64,000 bases of DNA from Fistulifera solaris (Eukaryota; Bacillariophyta; Bacillariophyceae; Naviculales; Stauroneidaceae): NCBI GenBank assembly GCA_030295235.1, contig AP026145.1, positions 374,501 to 438,500 on the forward strand, written 5' to 3'. This document shows, in pieces, positions 33,444 through 44,968 of the stretch (position 1 is the first letter of the stretch; every line of letters begins with the position of its first letter). Made by a program: the position numbers and the translations under genes. Below the pieces are notes generated by a model. It did not search any database. It worked only from the letters and a program-made list of their open reading frames with translations, and was not told the DNA's origin.

Positions 33444-34635
33444 ATGAAACCGCAAGCGCTGCAGGATGCGATCAAAGGACTGGCTCTGAAAAAAGCAAGA
33501 AAAGGGCGAATGGAAGGATCCTTACGTGAAAAAGTACACCATCACGAAAGAAGACTATTTGCGAGAAAAGCAACGCAGCAATCCAATGGCGGCTCGGTCG
33601 TTGGAAGAACCAGCTAGTACTCTTCCCGCGGATCCAATCTTGTTGACCCAGATGCGAGCCTTGTTGGAGCAAATGCAAGCCGAAAAGTACGACTGGAAGA
33701 AGGAACGCGACAGTTTGATGAATGAAATGGATCAAGTCCGAACACAAATGAAGACGAGGATTGCTACCACCAGTTCGAATGCCGATAGTAACAATACTTC
33801 CGCGGCAGAAGTGAGTTCTTTACGAGCCGAAGTCAATGGCTTGAAGCAAGAATTGGAACGATTGCAGATATCGCATGCCAAGGAGACGGAAGCTTTACGA
33901 AAAGAAGTGGCATCAGCTAAATACACTACCCCTAGCACCCCGTCGAGTTCTTATTCTGACACCTCGAAAAGTGAAATAGAAGCTCTTCGACGAGAACTGC
34001 AATCACTGCGATCTGTTGCGAAAGAAGTGGACGAACTCAAAGACGAAATTGCCAAACTCCAAGCGAAAGCATCGACAGCACAAAATGGGTCCACTGGAAG
34101 GGATATCGATGATCTGAAGGGAGAATTGTCTCAGCTAAAGACGAAAGTGGTCAGTTCAAACGATATTATTGACGACCTGCGCAAGGAAATTGCCGAACTG
34201 AAAGGGGCCGATGGCGCGCGACCCAGTACGCCCTCGAGAACCAAGGCCACAGTAGACCTTCAAAACTCACTCAATTCACCCTTGAAGAGAGGGAAAGAAA
34301 AGAGCACGCTTCCATCCTGCAAGCCACATTCGGTGCAAGAACTCTCCGACCGCCAGCGCAAAGATAAGATCTTGAAAGAGTACTTGCTTTCCAAAACCGG
34401 TTTGCCGTTTTCGTACAAGAGCATGTCGATTCCGGATTACAAAAACGAAGAAGGCGAAATTAAACACTTGGTCTGTTTTGACAATCGACTCTACATTCCC
34501 AAAAAGTTACGAGACGTCACCATGGAGTATTACGTGCAGCATCATCCTTATGATTCGTACACCGCCATGGAACGACACTGCATCTGGCCGGATTGCGAGG
34601 AAGAAATGAAGGAATACAAGAAGAATAGATCATAA
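33444..34635 (+). CDS. Coiled-coil protein with an integrase-zinc-finger-like tail
   Basis: About 396 residues, starting MKPQALQDAIKGLAL, then a WKDPYVKKYTITKEDYL motif. The long central region is built from Glu/Lys/Leu heptads (for example LRAEVNGLKQELERLQ, LRRELQSLRSVAKEVDELKD) broken by Ser/Thr linkers. The C-terminal 90 residues (LVCFDNRLYIPKKLRDV, HHPYD, HCIWPD) resemble in layout the zinc-binding H2C2 region that precedes LTR-element integrases. No reverse transcriptase, protease or integrase core lies nearby, so the locus reads as a host gene that may have captured an old fragment. The N-terminal part needs one frame change to be continuous. Function unknown; a scaffold role is plausible. 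Confidence 0.6.
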
Positions 34636-34680
34636 AATTTAATAGGAATGAGAATTGATTTTCTCTTTCTTTGAGATGGT

Positions 34681-35549
34681 TTACTTCCCCGGCCGTTTTA
34701 AAATGAAAACGGAACCTTTATGACCCCTTGTTATCCGCATCGTATCATCAATGTAGACTGTTTTCAACCAACCTGTGGGACCCAGAATGCCCAATGGAAT
34801 GTTCCAATCGAGCAACGACGACTTGATCGTGAAACGACACGCCCGAAATTTGACATCAATTTGTCGTGCATGGATTCGATTCGGTACAAAATCGACCAAC
34901 ACCGTGACCGTGGCTCGTTGTCGTTTCCCAAACAGATTGATGTCGACTGTGACAACATTGATCACCTGCTTCGATTTCATGTCGATTGTTTGTGTGCTTC
35001 GAAAGTCACCGACTGAGGTTGTCAAACCGACTTCTTCTAACTTATCTTCTAAAGCGCGAGGAAGAATAGGGTTGGATCGACCTTCTCGAAAGGGGTTGTT
35101 ACTATACGATTGATTCTCCAAGGGATTGATCCAAGATAAGAACAATCGGTTCGACTCGGGTGTATTGGGGTCTTGCGCCGTCCAGATAAGTTCCCACGGA
35201 CCTAGAACACAAATTGAATCAATCACGTTGAATCAGAAGAAGAAGAAGTCGGCGAACGGCAGTATCAACTTACCGGCCAAGGCTTGCAGAACTTCTGCAT
35301 CAGGCGTGGGACATTCCTTCTCTAACAATCGGACCGTCGTCAAGATATCGGTAGTGAGCTTCTGACTGGTAGGTGTATTCTTCGGAGCCTGTTGAAGGAG
35401 CTCAAAAGACCGTCCTTGGTACTTGTCGTAACTTGAAGACCCTGCTTTGAAACACGCGATGAAGAGCGATGGCGGACGACAAAAGCAGATGCCAATGAGA
35501 GGGCGTGAAAGAAGTATGCCGCCACCAAATACACAACACTTCGAGGCAT
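34681..35549 (-). CDS. Plastid lipid-associated protein / fibrillin (PAP family), one frame break
   Basis: Fibrillins are lipid-binding lipocalin-like proteins of thylakoids and plastoglobules. Exon 1 (35549-35274) starts MPRSVVYLVAAYFFHALSLA and ends the signal peptide at ASA|FVV, a diatom plastid-import motif. It continues through a helical region (TTDILTTVRLLEKECP, LQALAG). A 72-bp intron (35273-35202) follows. Exon 2 begins PWELIWTAQDP, the family's conserved beta-strand start, and ends IDDTMRITRGHKGSVFILKR, the diagnostic C-terminal box. The exon 1 frame changes at CCC 35440-35442; one added base gives 266 codons and the natural sequence GSSSYDKYQGRSFELLQQ. Predicted to enter the plastid. 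Confidence 0.85.
35202..35273 (-). other. Intron of the fibrillin gene
   Basis: 72 bp, donor GTAAGTTG, acceptor TGTTCTAG. Joins GCC-G to GT-CCG to give Ala-Gly-Pro-Trp-Glu. Confidence 0.85.
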
Positions 35550-35853
35550 ATAATTAGTTTGTTTTCCTATCAGGAGATTGAAGTAATGTAATGTTTATTA
35601 CTCCGTAGATACGACAACCTCTTTCTAATAATTTTTTCTTTTTGTGAGAAAGATCGCAATGCGACCGAGCGCAAAACAAACGTAAGTCACGAGTAAAAAC
35701 TGGGGCGCGCGCAAGCGCGCTTACAAGAACCGCCCGTCGTCCGGCACTTGTTTCATCCTCACCAAAATGGACCGCATCTTCTTTGCACACAACATTTTTG
35801 TGAGTTTGCAGAAGACGACGAACTAACATCTTCAAATTATTACATATTGAACG
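35550..35853. other. Divergent promoter region between fibrillin and CCT2
   Basis: 304 bp between divergent starts. Contains GGGGCGCGCGCAAGCGCGCTTAC (35702-35724), with GCGCGC-AA-GCGCGC as a perfect 14-base inverted repeat, and ACTCCGTA at about 35600. Confidence 0.5.
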
Positions 35854-37797
35854 ATGGAACAAGCATACATAACCGAAGGAACCTCTATCGACAAGGTGAG
35901 CCTCTGTGGATTACAGGAAATTAGTCGTTCTGTCGTGTGTCATTTCTTGATTATCCGTTGTTGTTGATGTCGTGGGTGAACTTTTGGTGTACATGAATTC
36001 TACATTCCTTTCTGCTTGTTACCCTGTTTTTGTTTTCGAAGCTATCCGATGGAATCTCTCTCTTTCATTTCTTTCACATTTTTCAAATGCATTGTCTGTT
36101 GAAATTTATTTGACTAATAACAAAACCTTTTGTCTGATGTTTCATCTCAACACGCCTTTCTATTATAATAGGGCGAAAATGCACGCTTGAGTTCCTTTGT
36201 AGGAGCCATTGCGATTGCCGACTTGATCAAAACGACACTGGGACCACGAGGACTCGACAAGATCTTGCAAAAGTCGATCCGAGTGATCAAAGTATCACAA
36301 TCACCAACGATGGAGCCACTATTTTGAAGTCCGTTCATGTCGATAACGCGGCAGCAAAAGTTCTTGTGGATATTGCGAAAGTGCAAGACGAACAAGTGGG
36401 TGATGGGACCACGTCCGTGGCAGTATTTGCCGGAGAATTACTCCGTCAGGCGGAAAATCTGGTCAACAATCGCATTCATCCACAAACCATATGTGATGGA
36501 TGGCGATTGGCGAGAGAAACAGCGCGTAAAACACTCGAAGAAGCTGCGACAAACTCGTCCGAAGATACCGAGGCATTTCGCAAGGAATTGATGGAAATCG
36601 CGCAGACCACGCTTTCGAGCAAAATGCTAACGTTTGAGAAAGCGCATTATGCTAAGCTAGCAGTAGATGCGGTGCTGCGTTTGAAAGGTAGTAATAACTT
36701 GGATCACATTCAAGTACTGAAGAAACCCGGCGGTTCGCTTCGAGATTCGTACTTGGAGGAAGGATTTTTGCTCGACGGAAAATCGCCAGGTGTGGGTCAA
36801 CCGCGCCGTATCGAGAAAGCTAAGATTCTTCTCGCGAATACAAGTATGGACACAGACAAAATCAAAATTTACGGAAGCCGTGTTAAGGTCGACAGTATGG
36901 ACAAAGTAGCTGCGATCGAAAAAGCTGAAAAAGATAAGATGCGAAGAAAGGTGGAGAAAATTCTGGGACATGGGATTTCGTGCTTCATCAACCGTCAGCT
37001 TATCTACAATTATCCGGAGTCATTGTTTGCTGGTGCCGGTGTTATGGCGATCGAACATGCTGATTTCGATGGAATTGAACGATTGGCCGCAGTATTGGGT
37101 GGTGAAGTAGTCAGCACATTCGATCGACCCGATCTTGTGACCCTTGGGGAGTGCGACATTATTGAAGAGGTAAGTCAAGTTTGGACCCTGTATCTGTTCT
37201 CTCTCAAAGTTGTACGTCTCACTTTTTCGTCTTCTTTCGCTTACATAGGTAATGATTGGTGACGACAAAGTCCTTCGTTTCGGTGGCTGCAAGTCCGGTG
37301 AAGCGTGCTCCATAGTCCTTCGCGGTGCTTCTTCACACTTGTTAGACGAGGCGGAACGATCGCTGCATGACGCACTAGCCATTCTGATCGCTACAGTGAA
37401 AGAACCGCGAACTGTTTATGGCGGTGGCTGCACAGAGGTCATGATGGCTGCGGCAGTTGATCGTGCTGCTCAGGAAACACCGGGAAAGAGAGCTTTGGCC
37501 ATGGCTGCGTTCGCCACAGCCTTGCGACAGTTGCCGACTATTGTCGCTGACAATGGAGGCTATGACGCGGCAGAACTCGTTACGGAGCTACAAGCGGCCC
37601 ATGCGGCAGGAAAATCCTCGTTTGGTCTTGACATGGAAAAAGGATGCATAGGTGACATGAAAGAACTGGGAATTCGTGAATCGTTTGCGAGTAAATTGAA
37701 TGTTGTTATGAGTGCATCCGAAGCCGCGGAGATGATTTTGCGAGTAGATGACATTATCAAGGCTGCACCACGTCAAAGGTCTGAAATGGGATATTAG
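35854..37797 (+). CDS. CCT2: CCT2 (TCP-1 beta) chaperonin subunit, one frame break
   Basis: Subunit of the cytosolic TRiC/CCT ring that folds actin and tubulin. Exons are 35854-35895 ([14 protein letters not shown]), 36172-37169 and 37249-37797, with introns starting GTGAGC and GTAAGT. Hallmarks: [50 protein letters not shown] (ATP-binding GDGTT), and near the end [14 protein letters not shown] with the typical closing [13 protein letters not shown]. The AFVGAIAI-type N-terminus and closing segment are those of the beta subunit. The frame changes at 36273 (AAAAGTCG); one added G gives [16 protein letters not shown] and a total of 1,590 bases, 529 residues, the usual length. Confidence 0.92.
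35896..36171 (+). other. CCT2 intron 1
   Basis: 276 bp, donor GTGAGC, acceptor TATAATAG. Longer than the other introns in this window except that of ADF. Confidence 0.85.
37170..37248 (+). other. CCT2 intron 2
   Basis: 79 bp, donor GTAAGT after GAAGAG, acceptor TTACATAG before GTAATGATTGG. Confidence 0.85.
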
Positions 37798-37896
37798 ATG
37801 AATCATCTACTTTATTTCTTTCTGCGTAAACGCGTCTTCGCCATGCTGCTGCCATCTGACATTAAAGTCCTAAAATGCTTTATAAAGAGCATCTTA

Positions 37897-38976
37897 TTAT
37901 ATACCTAGTTGCAGCTGCATCCCTGGTCGACGGTGCACTTGAGCATCTCTTTGCTGTTCGAGTTCTTGAGCGGCGATCGCTTCTTGTCTCGAGTTCCAGG
38001 TACTTTTGTGATCCATATAATCTGTATATACTTTGGTCTGAGAGGTACGTTCCCTATCTCGTGACAGTAACTTGTTCTTCAATTCCAAGGCTTCGGGAGG
38101 AACACTTTGAGAAGGAGAAAAAAGTAGACGGCAAGTTGTCAGCCGAATGGTGGCAAAAATGGGATGCTTTTTGTGTGAAACAACGTACCATTCGATTCGT
38201 ACCGGATCATCTTTTTCGTGCAGCTGATATCGACAACACGGGCAAAACACAATGCCGATTTCGGCGGAACAGCTGATTCTACCGCAGTAAAGGCAGTTGA
38301 CGGTGACATCGTGTCGTGTGCCAAAACAGTCACAAGGTTTAACTTTCGCATCGCCTTGCGGTGGCTTGGGCAGCGACGATAATTTCCGAAAAACAGGTTT
38401 ATGAACTGGTTTTGAAGTTTCATCCGGTATTTGGGAAGATGAAGGCGTTGATGGAGGAATTTCATTGTGAACAGCGGGGGCTTTTGACAATGCTGGTTTT
38501 TCTTTCACCGATAATTTCTGCAATCTATTTTCAACCGCTCTTACGTTAGGAGCAGATTTCGCGTATGTTTTCGGATTTGATGGTTTTGATTGTTGTTTCT
38601 TTTTGTCTGTTGACTTTGTTTGGGTGATTTGTGAAAGAGCTGGTTCAGGATTAGCCTTTGGCTCTTCCACAATCAATGGCTGACCTTGCTGGTATCGAAT
38701 CACATTGTTAACAAAAATGTCGAAAGTCGATTGTTTGCGCGCTGAAGATCCCAACAGTTGTTCCAGATAATCCGATAAATCCTAAATTCGACGGTGAGAT
38801 GTGCTAGAGGATTCATCAGCGCGTTTCGCTACTGCAGCAGCCCAACTTACATCCTTCGAGTCGATCGTAAACAAATGCTCCACAATGTCACTCACGCCAT
38901 CCGCAAAGCCGAACAGTTTCGCCAGCTGGTCACTAAGGAGTGAAAGATCGATAGCCTTCTGTGTATCGGTCGTCAT
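37897..38976 (-). CDS. TRIP4 / activating signal cointegrator 1 homologue
   Basis: TRIP4 (ASC-1) is part of the ASCC complex that acts in transcription, alkylation repair and rescue of collided ribosomes. Exon 1 (38976-38851) encodes MTTDTQKAIDLSLLSDQLAK with a short helical module. A 69-bp intron (38850-38782, GTAAGT...ATTTAG) leads into exon 2 (38781-37897), DLSDYLEQLLGSS. The C2HC5-type zinc finger is clear: CDCFGTRHDVTVNCLYCGRI, then CSAEIGIVFCPCCRYQL. After it comes a helical region (LELKNKLLSRDRERTSQTKV) that follows the zinc finger in TRIP4. The spliced length is exactly 337 codons with no frame break. The C-terminal ASCH domain of animal TRIP4 is not present. Confidence 0.82.
38782..38850 (-). 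other. Intron of the TRIP4-like gene
   Basis: 69 bp, donor GTAAGTTG after TCGAAGGAT, acceptor CGAATTTAG before GATTTATC. Confidence 0.85.
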
Positions 38977-39200
38977 TTTATAAATTTAGAAGTAATTCTC
39001 GATTCAAAAACACTTTGATGTTTGCAACAACGACAATAAAAATCGCCGTCCGCGAGTTCGTGAATCATCATCTCGGTCACGATTTCTGACCTAAATTATT
39101 ACTCCGTACTCCGTATTTCATTATATTTGAAGCATGCTCTGAAAGAATCTACCTAGCCAGAAAATTGTATTATTCTAGACGTCATTACATTCAAAAGCAG

Positions 39201-41603
39201 TTACAGAAAGTAATCATTTGACGCTTTTGCCCCAGGTGGGGTCGTTGTTGTGTTGGGCCCTCGAGTGCTGGACGCACTTTGCAAGGAGTTTGCGGTGGCA
39301 TTGTCGGGCGTAATGTCGTATTCTCGGGGCGGCTCGGGCACAGAGAGATGCGGAGTCGGTGCCTTTTCAGGTTCTTCAGAAGCATAGGCGTTCGACAGCT
39401 GCATGTCGCTGTTCTCACTTGTATAAGCGTCGCTACTAGGCCTCTTGCTCGCTGTGGAAAACGGGGTTAACTCCTTGGGATTTGTTTGGTAGCATGAAAC
39501 TAATGCTACCAAATGAGCTCGGATCTTCTTCTTCAATCATAACATCTTCCTTCAGACTTTCCAAGTAGTGGCTGCTTTTTCGACTTTTGAATTCAATGCT
39601 CGATTGTGACGAATTCATACTTTCTCTGCTATCTAATTTTGCCCGACTTTGCATCCGTTCGCTTTTCTCTTGGAACTGGAAGTCACTGGAGAAACCAGAT
39701 GCGTTCGAGGAACCCGTACCTCTTGTGGATCGACGCTGACGTGAATCTTTTGCCTGGGCTCGGATCGATTCCTGGAGAAGTCGCCGCTGAGATCCCTCAC
39801 TGCGCCCGATAAATCGTTGCGCAAGAATAATTTTAGGCACGAAAATCAGCAGAAGGACAGCGCAAGCAATCGTAAAAATCATAAACACAATGACCAAATA
39901 GAATGCTTGCGGTGACTCTTTAACAACAAAGAGTATCGGAATACCGGAAAGCATGGCCTGGAGAAGCGAAGCCATGGACGTTGCAATATATTTCGATTCT
40001 GAAAATTCAGACTCAATGTAACGCGCTTCGTATGCTTGCCAGTTGGCCGCAGCTAAAAGACTAAGATTCACTCCAGCCAGTGGGAGAAGGAAACGGAGAA
40101 CGTTCTCCGACTGGCACGCGCCATAGGTAGCAATCACACGATCCCAACCATCCAGACCCGGCAAATCTTGTCGGGTATAAGTCAATGGATCAAGAATACT
40201 CCAAAGTGTCAGAATCAATGTATTTGCCATAAGCAAACCAAAGAAAGGCAAAGCGACATCCTTGGGTTTGATCTCAACACGGGCAAATCGAGATTTGCTG
40301 TGAAAGATCTTGTTCACGCGCATCGTCTTAGCAAAGAGCGCAGAGAAGCTGATGGTGAAACCGGTGGAAGCCAACCAAGGAACAGACATGCAGATGAGTT
40401 TGGCTTCTGGGTCCGAGGATTCAAATGGAGTACCATTGTCGTCGAACGAAAGCGGAATGAGAGCAGATGCGAGAACCAACACACCCGCCGCGACCATTAT
40501 CAAGAAGAAAGGTTGCGCAGCTTTAACGATAATCAAGTTTCGGTAAACAAGAACCCAGCATGAGAAGCCAATCGCAGCAGCGGCGATGAGGGCAAAAGAC
40601 AGAACCCAACAATGTTGAGTGAGCCAATAAGGTTGTTATCAACCTCCAGGGGCGGCAGCTCTAGCGGAATCAGTAGATGCGACAGCACGTTCGTCCCAAT
40701 AACATCTCCTTTAATGGGTTTGTCTTGGATCAGCTTCAGCAGCGTATCCACCGACAACAGTCCCATTTCATATGGCAACTGCCCTACGAGACCCTGGACG
40801 TACCCTCTATCGAGAAATTCGAGCTGATTCGGCATTGCATCTCCTGAGACCAGCGTAATGTTTTTATCTCGGTGTTCGTTGACGAAATCCTTCCAGCAAC
40901 AACTTCTCATCGGCGCGCCCATGACCGGAACAATTGCTGTCGGTGGGGGATCATAGCTGGCAAACTCCTGCATTTTCTCAATCGCTATTGACACATTAGC
41001 AGCAATATCAGCAGGAGAGTCTATCACTTCTCTCCACAAAACTCCTTTTTCACGTTTCATTTCCTCCTGGAAGCCGCGAACGCGTTCCTGAAGATTCGGA
41101 CTATCAAACGTCGTCAGTAACGCATAAGTTCCTCCGTTTGGTTGCAATTGTTTGAGAACCTTGGCAATCTGGGCTCCGAAGAAAGTATTGTCTGTGCCGA
41201 TGTATGCCTGTCGATTAGAAAGTCGTGCGTCACTGTCGAAGGTAACGACGGGGATTCCTTTCTCGACCGCACGATTGATGACATCGACAATAACTTCAGC
41301 GTTGCGGACGCTGATCGTTATACCGTCCACGAGGTCATTGTCGATGAGATCTGCGATGATTTCGGACTGCAAAATTCCCAGTTCATCTTCTTCTTCTGTT
41401 TCCGGTCCTACATAACTACAGTTGACCTCCAAGTTCATACGACCCCCGAGAATGAGGGCGCCATCGATACAACCTTCTCGGGCACCGTCGAAGTAAGGGT
41501 TTGTAAGCGCTTTAGTCACCATCGCAATTCTAATCAACCCATTTGCGTCCTGCGCTCGAGCCAGCAGGAATGGAAGGACAGTTATCAATGTCTTAAAGTA
41601 CAT
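39201..41603 (-). CDS. Class C GPCR-like receptor with sugar-type periplasmic-binding ectodomain (copy 1), two frame breaks
   Basis: Predicted plasma-membrane receptor of about 800 residues. A signal peptide (MYFKTLITVLPFLLARA) precedes a type-1 periplasmic-binding domain of the RbsB/LuxP kind (IRIAMVTKALTNPYFDGARE, DGITISVRNAEVIVDVINRA, IPVVTFDSD, AYIGTDNTFFGAQIAK, NITLVSGDA, GLVGQLPYEMG). A juxtamembrane segment LELPPLEVDNNLIGSL leads into seven hydrophobic segments of the class C (7TM_3) type, including VPWLASTGFTISFSALFAKT and the loop KTMRVNKIF, typical of GABA-B-like receptors. The intracellular tail is Ser-rich and ends NDYFL. Frame changes at AAAA 40594-40597 (one missing) and near 39475-39500 (one extra) cancel, giving 801 codons. 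Class C GPCRs are known in diatoms; the ligand is unknown. Tandem neighbour: the copy at 42617-44968. Confidence 0.85.
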
Positions 41604-42616
41604 GGCAGACTTCTCTATTTCTAAATTTGTATTGTTCCTCCTGGACAGCCCTTGACACAGATAAAAACCTCCTTGAAGTCTTCTCTTTTCTCCCTCACGT
41701 TTCCCTTTTTTTGCTTGATTTAGTCAGTGTTTCGTATGAAAGAGAAGTAAGAAGAATGGCACAAGGTTTATCTAAGCGGAACGTGCGTTATACCAGGTAA
41801 ATCTTCTTTTCGTCGTCGCCGTTGTTGCGCTTGTTGCATGTGGCTCTGCTTCATCATTCATCATTCTCCGCCACAGTCAGCATGCGGAATGACCTTCTAC
41901 TCTTTCAATGATAGAACTCAAGCGAATAAGAAAATCTTTATCCTTGATCTCTATGTCCAGCTATTTCGTCATCAACTGTCAAATGCCAGACTCGAAGGAC
42001 CTTTTTCTGTCTCCAAAAACAGTAACGTCAATTCTATTAGGGCGTTCGTATAATTGATAGTATCTTATATCTTATTACATTACAATCTACAATCTCATAC
42101 AGGCCATATGTCCTACAATAGTGATTTCGACAAGCGGCTTCCCCTTCACGTTTCAAGAAAGCATCATCGATCATTGCGAAAAATATTATTACCGGTACGT
42201 CGTCGCTTTACCGATGGCGAGGATGAAGTCAAAATCCAATATTTTGTCAAGTTTTTCGTAAATCATGACTTTTGAAACGCATTTCAGTAGAGGTAGACAC
42301 AATTTCAGATTTTTGTATTAATGTTAACGAAATAATGTAATTTTATTCTATTTCTAACGATGAAAACAGTAACATACGATCCTCAGAATGGCTAAGGTTG
42401 TGAGAATGACATAGGACCGCGAAAAAATGAAACGATGCAAAATTATTGAGCCAAAATTCTTGCCATCAACCTTGAGCAATGAGCAGCACGTGATGATCTC
42501 TCTTTATAAATCTCTTAACGACTAATGATCTCGACTAGCTACGACAGTAACTATGTTATAAAATAGTCAAAGATTAACATGACTCGTCTACGAGGTTGCG
42601 ACAATGGGGTGCCCGT
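41604..42616. other. Spacer between the two receptor genes
   Basis: 1.0 kb containing the copy 1 promoter and the copy 2 3' end. AT-rich near 42280-42360. No separate gene seen. Confidence 0.45.
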
Positions 42617-44968
42617 CTACAAGAAGTATTCGCTCGGCTTTTTCTTCTTCGGCGCTGTCGTACGAGCCGATTCCGGTGAAGCCAGCTTTTGCCCGTGATC
42701 CGCCTTGAGATGAACGTTGCTGATTTGGTGTTCTTTCGGTGGCTCTGGCACCACAAGCTTCGACGCTTTTCCAGGTTGTTCGGTATGTGCGAGCTCCACG
42801 TCGCTGCATTCACTCGGCCACGCCTCGCTGTCGGATGTCTTGTTGCCAATGAACTGGGGCATATCTCGCGGCGCCTCCGGTGACGAGCTATCTTCCTCGA
42901 TCATTACGTCTTCCTTCAAGCTTTCCAAGAAATGGCTATTTCGTTTGTTCTTGCTACCACGAGTGGGGTGCGAAGACTTTAGGTTTTTCTCGGCCGTTCG
43001 CCTTTGCACCGTTGTCATCCTGTCCCTGAGACTCACAGGACGACGCCGCGGAAAAGCCGCCCGATGGATTCGAAAGACCTGAGATGTTGGAGGATCGTTG
43101 GGGCCGCGCGTCTTTGGCACGAGCTCGGATGGACTCTTGGATGAGACGACGTTGCGAACCATCGCTGCGCCCAATAAATGGTTGCGCGAGAACGACCTTG
43201 GGGACAAAGATCAGCAAGAGGACAGCTGATGAAATGATGAAGATCATAAAGACAATGACCAAGTAGAATGCTTGAGGCGACTCGCGAACAACAAACAGTA
43301 TCGGAATACCGGACAGCATGGCTTGGAGAAGCGAAGCCATTGACATGGCGATGTACTTGGACTCCGAGAACTCCGACTCAATGTAACGCGCTTCGTACGC
43401 TTGCCAGTTCGCGGCGGCGAGAAGACTGAGATTTACAGCCGCCAACGGAAGAAGGTAATGAAGAACGTTGTCTGATTGACATGTGCCGTACGTGGCAATT
43501 ACTCGATCCCAACCATCTAGGCCAGGCAAGTCCTGTCGCGTATACGTCAATGGATCGAGTACACTCCAGAGAGTCAAAATCAAAGTGTTTGCCGTGAAGA
43601 GGCCAAAGAAAGGCAAAGCAATATCTTTTGGTTGAATTTCAACTCGGGCAAAGCGAGACTTGCTATGAAAGATCTTGTTCACGCGCATCGTCTTGGCAAA
43701 GAGCGCAGAGAAGCTGATGGTGAAACCGGTGGAAGCCAGCCACGGAACTGACATACACATAAGCTTGGCTTCTGGATCCGAAGGATCAAAGGGAATGCCG
43801 TTATCGTCAAAGGAGAGCGGAATGAGAGAAGACGCGAGAACAAGCACACCTGCGGCGACCATTATCAAGAAGGACGGCTGTGCGGCCTTCACAATTATCA
43901 AATTTCGATAAACAAGGACCCAACATGAAAAGCCGATGGCGGCAGCGGCGATAAGGGCAAATAGGCAGAGGCCGACAATACTGAGTGAACCGATAAGGTT
44001 GTTATCGACTTCCAAGGGCGGTAGTTCGAGAGGAATCAGTAAATGTGACAACACGTTTGTGCCGATAACATCTCCTTCAATATCCTCTTTTGGATCAGCT
44101 TCAAAAGTGTTTCCACAGACAGCATACCCATTTCATAGGGCAATTGTCCTACGAGACCCTGGACGTATCCTCTATCGAGGAACTCCAGCTGATTCGCCAT
44201 TGCATCTCCCGATACCAGCGTAATGTTCTTGTCTCGATGTTCATTAACAAAATCCTTCCAGCAGCAACTTCTCATCGGTGCGCCCATAACCGGAACAATC
44301 GCCGTCGGAGGCGGGTCATAGTTGGCAAACTCTTGCATCTTTTCAATAGCAATATCTATATTGCTTTCGATATCGGCAGGAGAGCCCGGTACTTCTCTCC
44401 ACAACTCTCCTTTCTCCCGTTTCATTTCCTCTTGGAAACCGCGAACGCGCTCTTGAAGATTCGGACTTTCTAGCGACGTAATCAATGCGTATGTGCCGCC
44501 GTTTGGCTGCAATTGCTTGACGACTTTAGCAAGCTGCGCCCCAAAGAAGGTATTATCTGTGCCGATGTAAGCACTTCGCACAGAGTCCGGTGAGTCACTG
44601 TCAAACGTAACGACAGGAATGCCTTTTGCCACAGCACGGTTTATAACCTCAATCAAGGTTTCCGCGTTACGGGCACTCACAGAGATACCATCAACGAGAT
44701 CGTTATCGATAAGGTCGGCGATGATTTCAGCTTGCTGGATACCAAGAATGTCTTCATCATCCTGTAGCGGGCCCACGTAGCTACAATTTACCTGCATGTT
44801 CATGCTATCGCCGAAGATGAGGGCGCCATCAATGCAGCCGTCTCCGGCCACATCAAAGTAAGGGTTGGCAATGGACTTCGGCACCAGCGCGATTCTAATC
44901 AAACCGTTCGCGTCCTGCGCTCGGGCTAGCAGGAAAGGAAAGAATGTTACCAATGTTAGAAAGTTCAT
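42617..44968 (-). CDS. Class C GPCR-like receptor with sugar-type periplasmic-binding ectodomain (copy 2), two frame breaks
   Basis: Close paralogue of the gene at 39201-41603, same strand, about 1 kb upstream of it. It starts at MNFLTLVTFFPFLLARA (44968), which aligns with copy 1; the upstream in-frame codon at 44989 is not needed. The binding-protein domain is nearly co-linear (IRIALVPKSIANPYFDVAGD, DGISVSARNAETLIEVINRA, AYIGTDNTFFGAQLAK, GAPMRSCCWKDFVNEHRDKN). The membrane domain is more strongly conserved than the tails (for example VPWLASTGFTISFSALFAKT is identical). The tail ends SEYFL, against NDYFL in copy 1. Frame changes occur near 44100 (one base missing, giving LLKADPKEDIEGDVIGTN) and near 42960-43010 (one extra); the total is 784 codons. 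Recent tandem duplication is likely. Confidence 0.85.
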
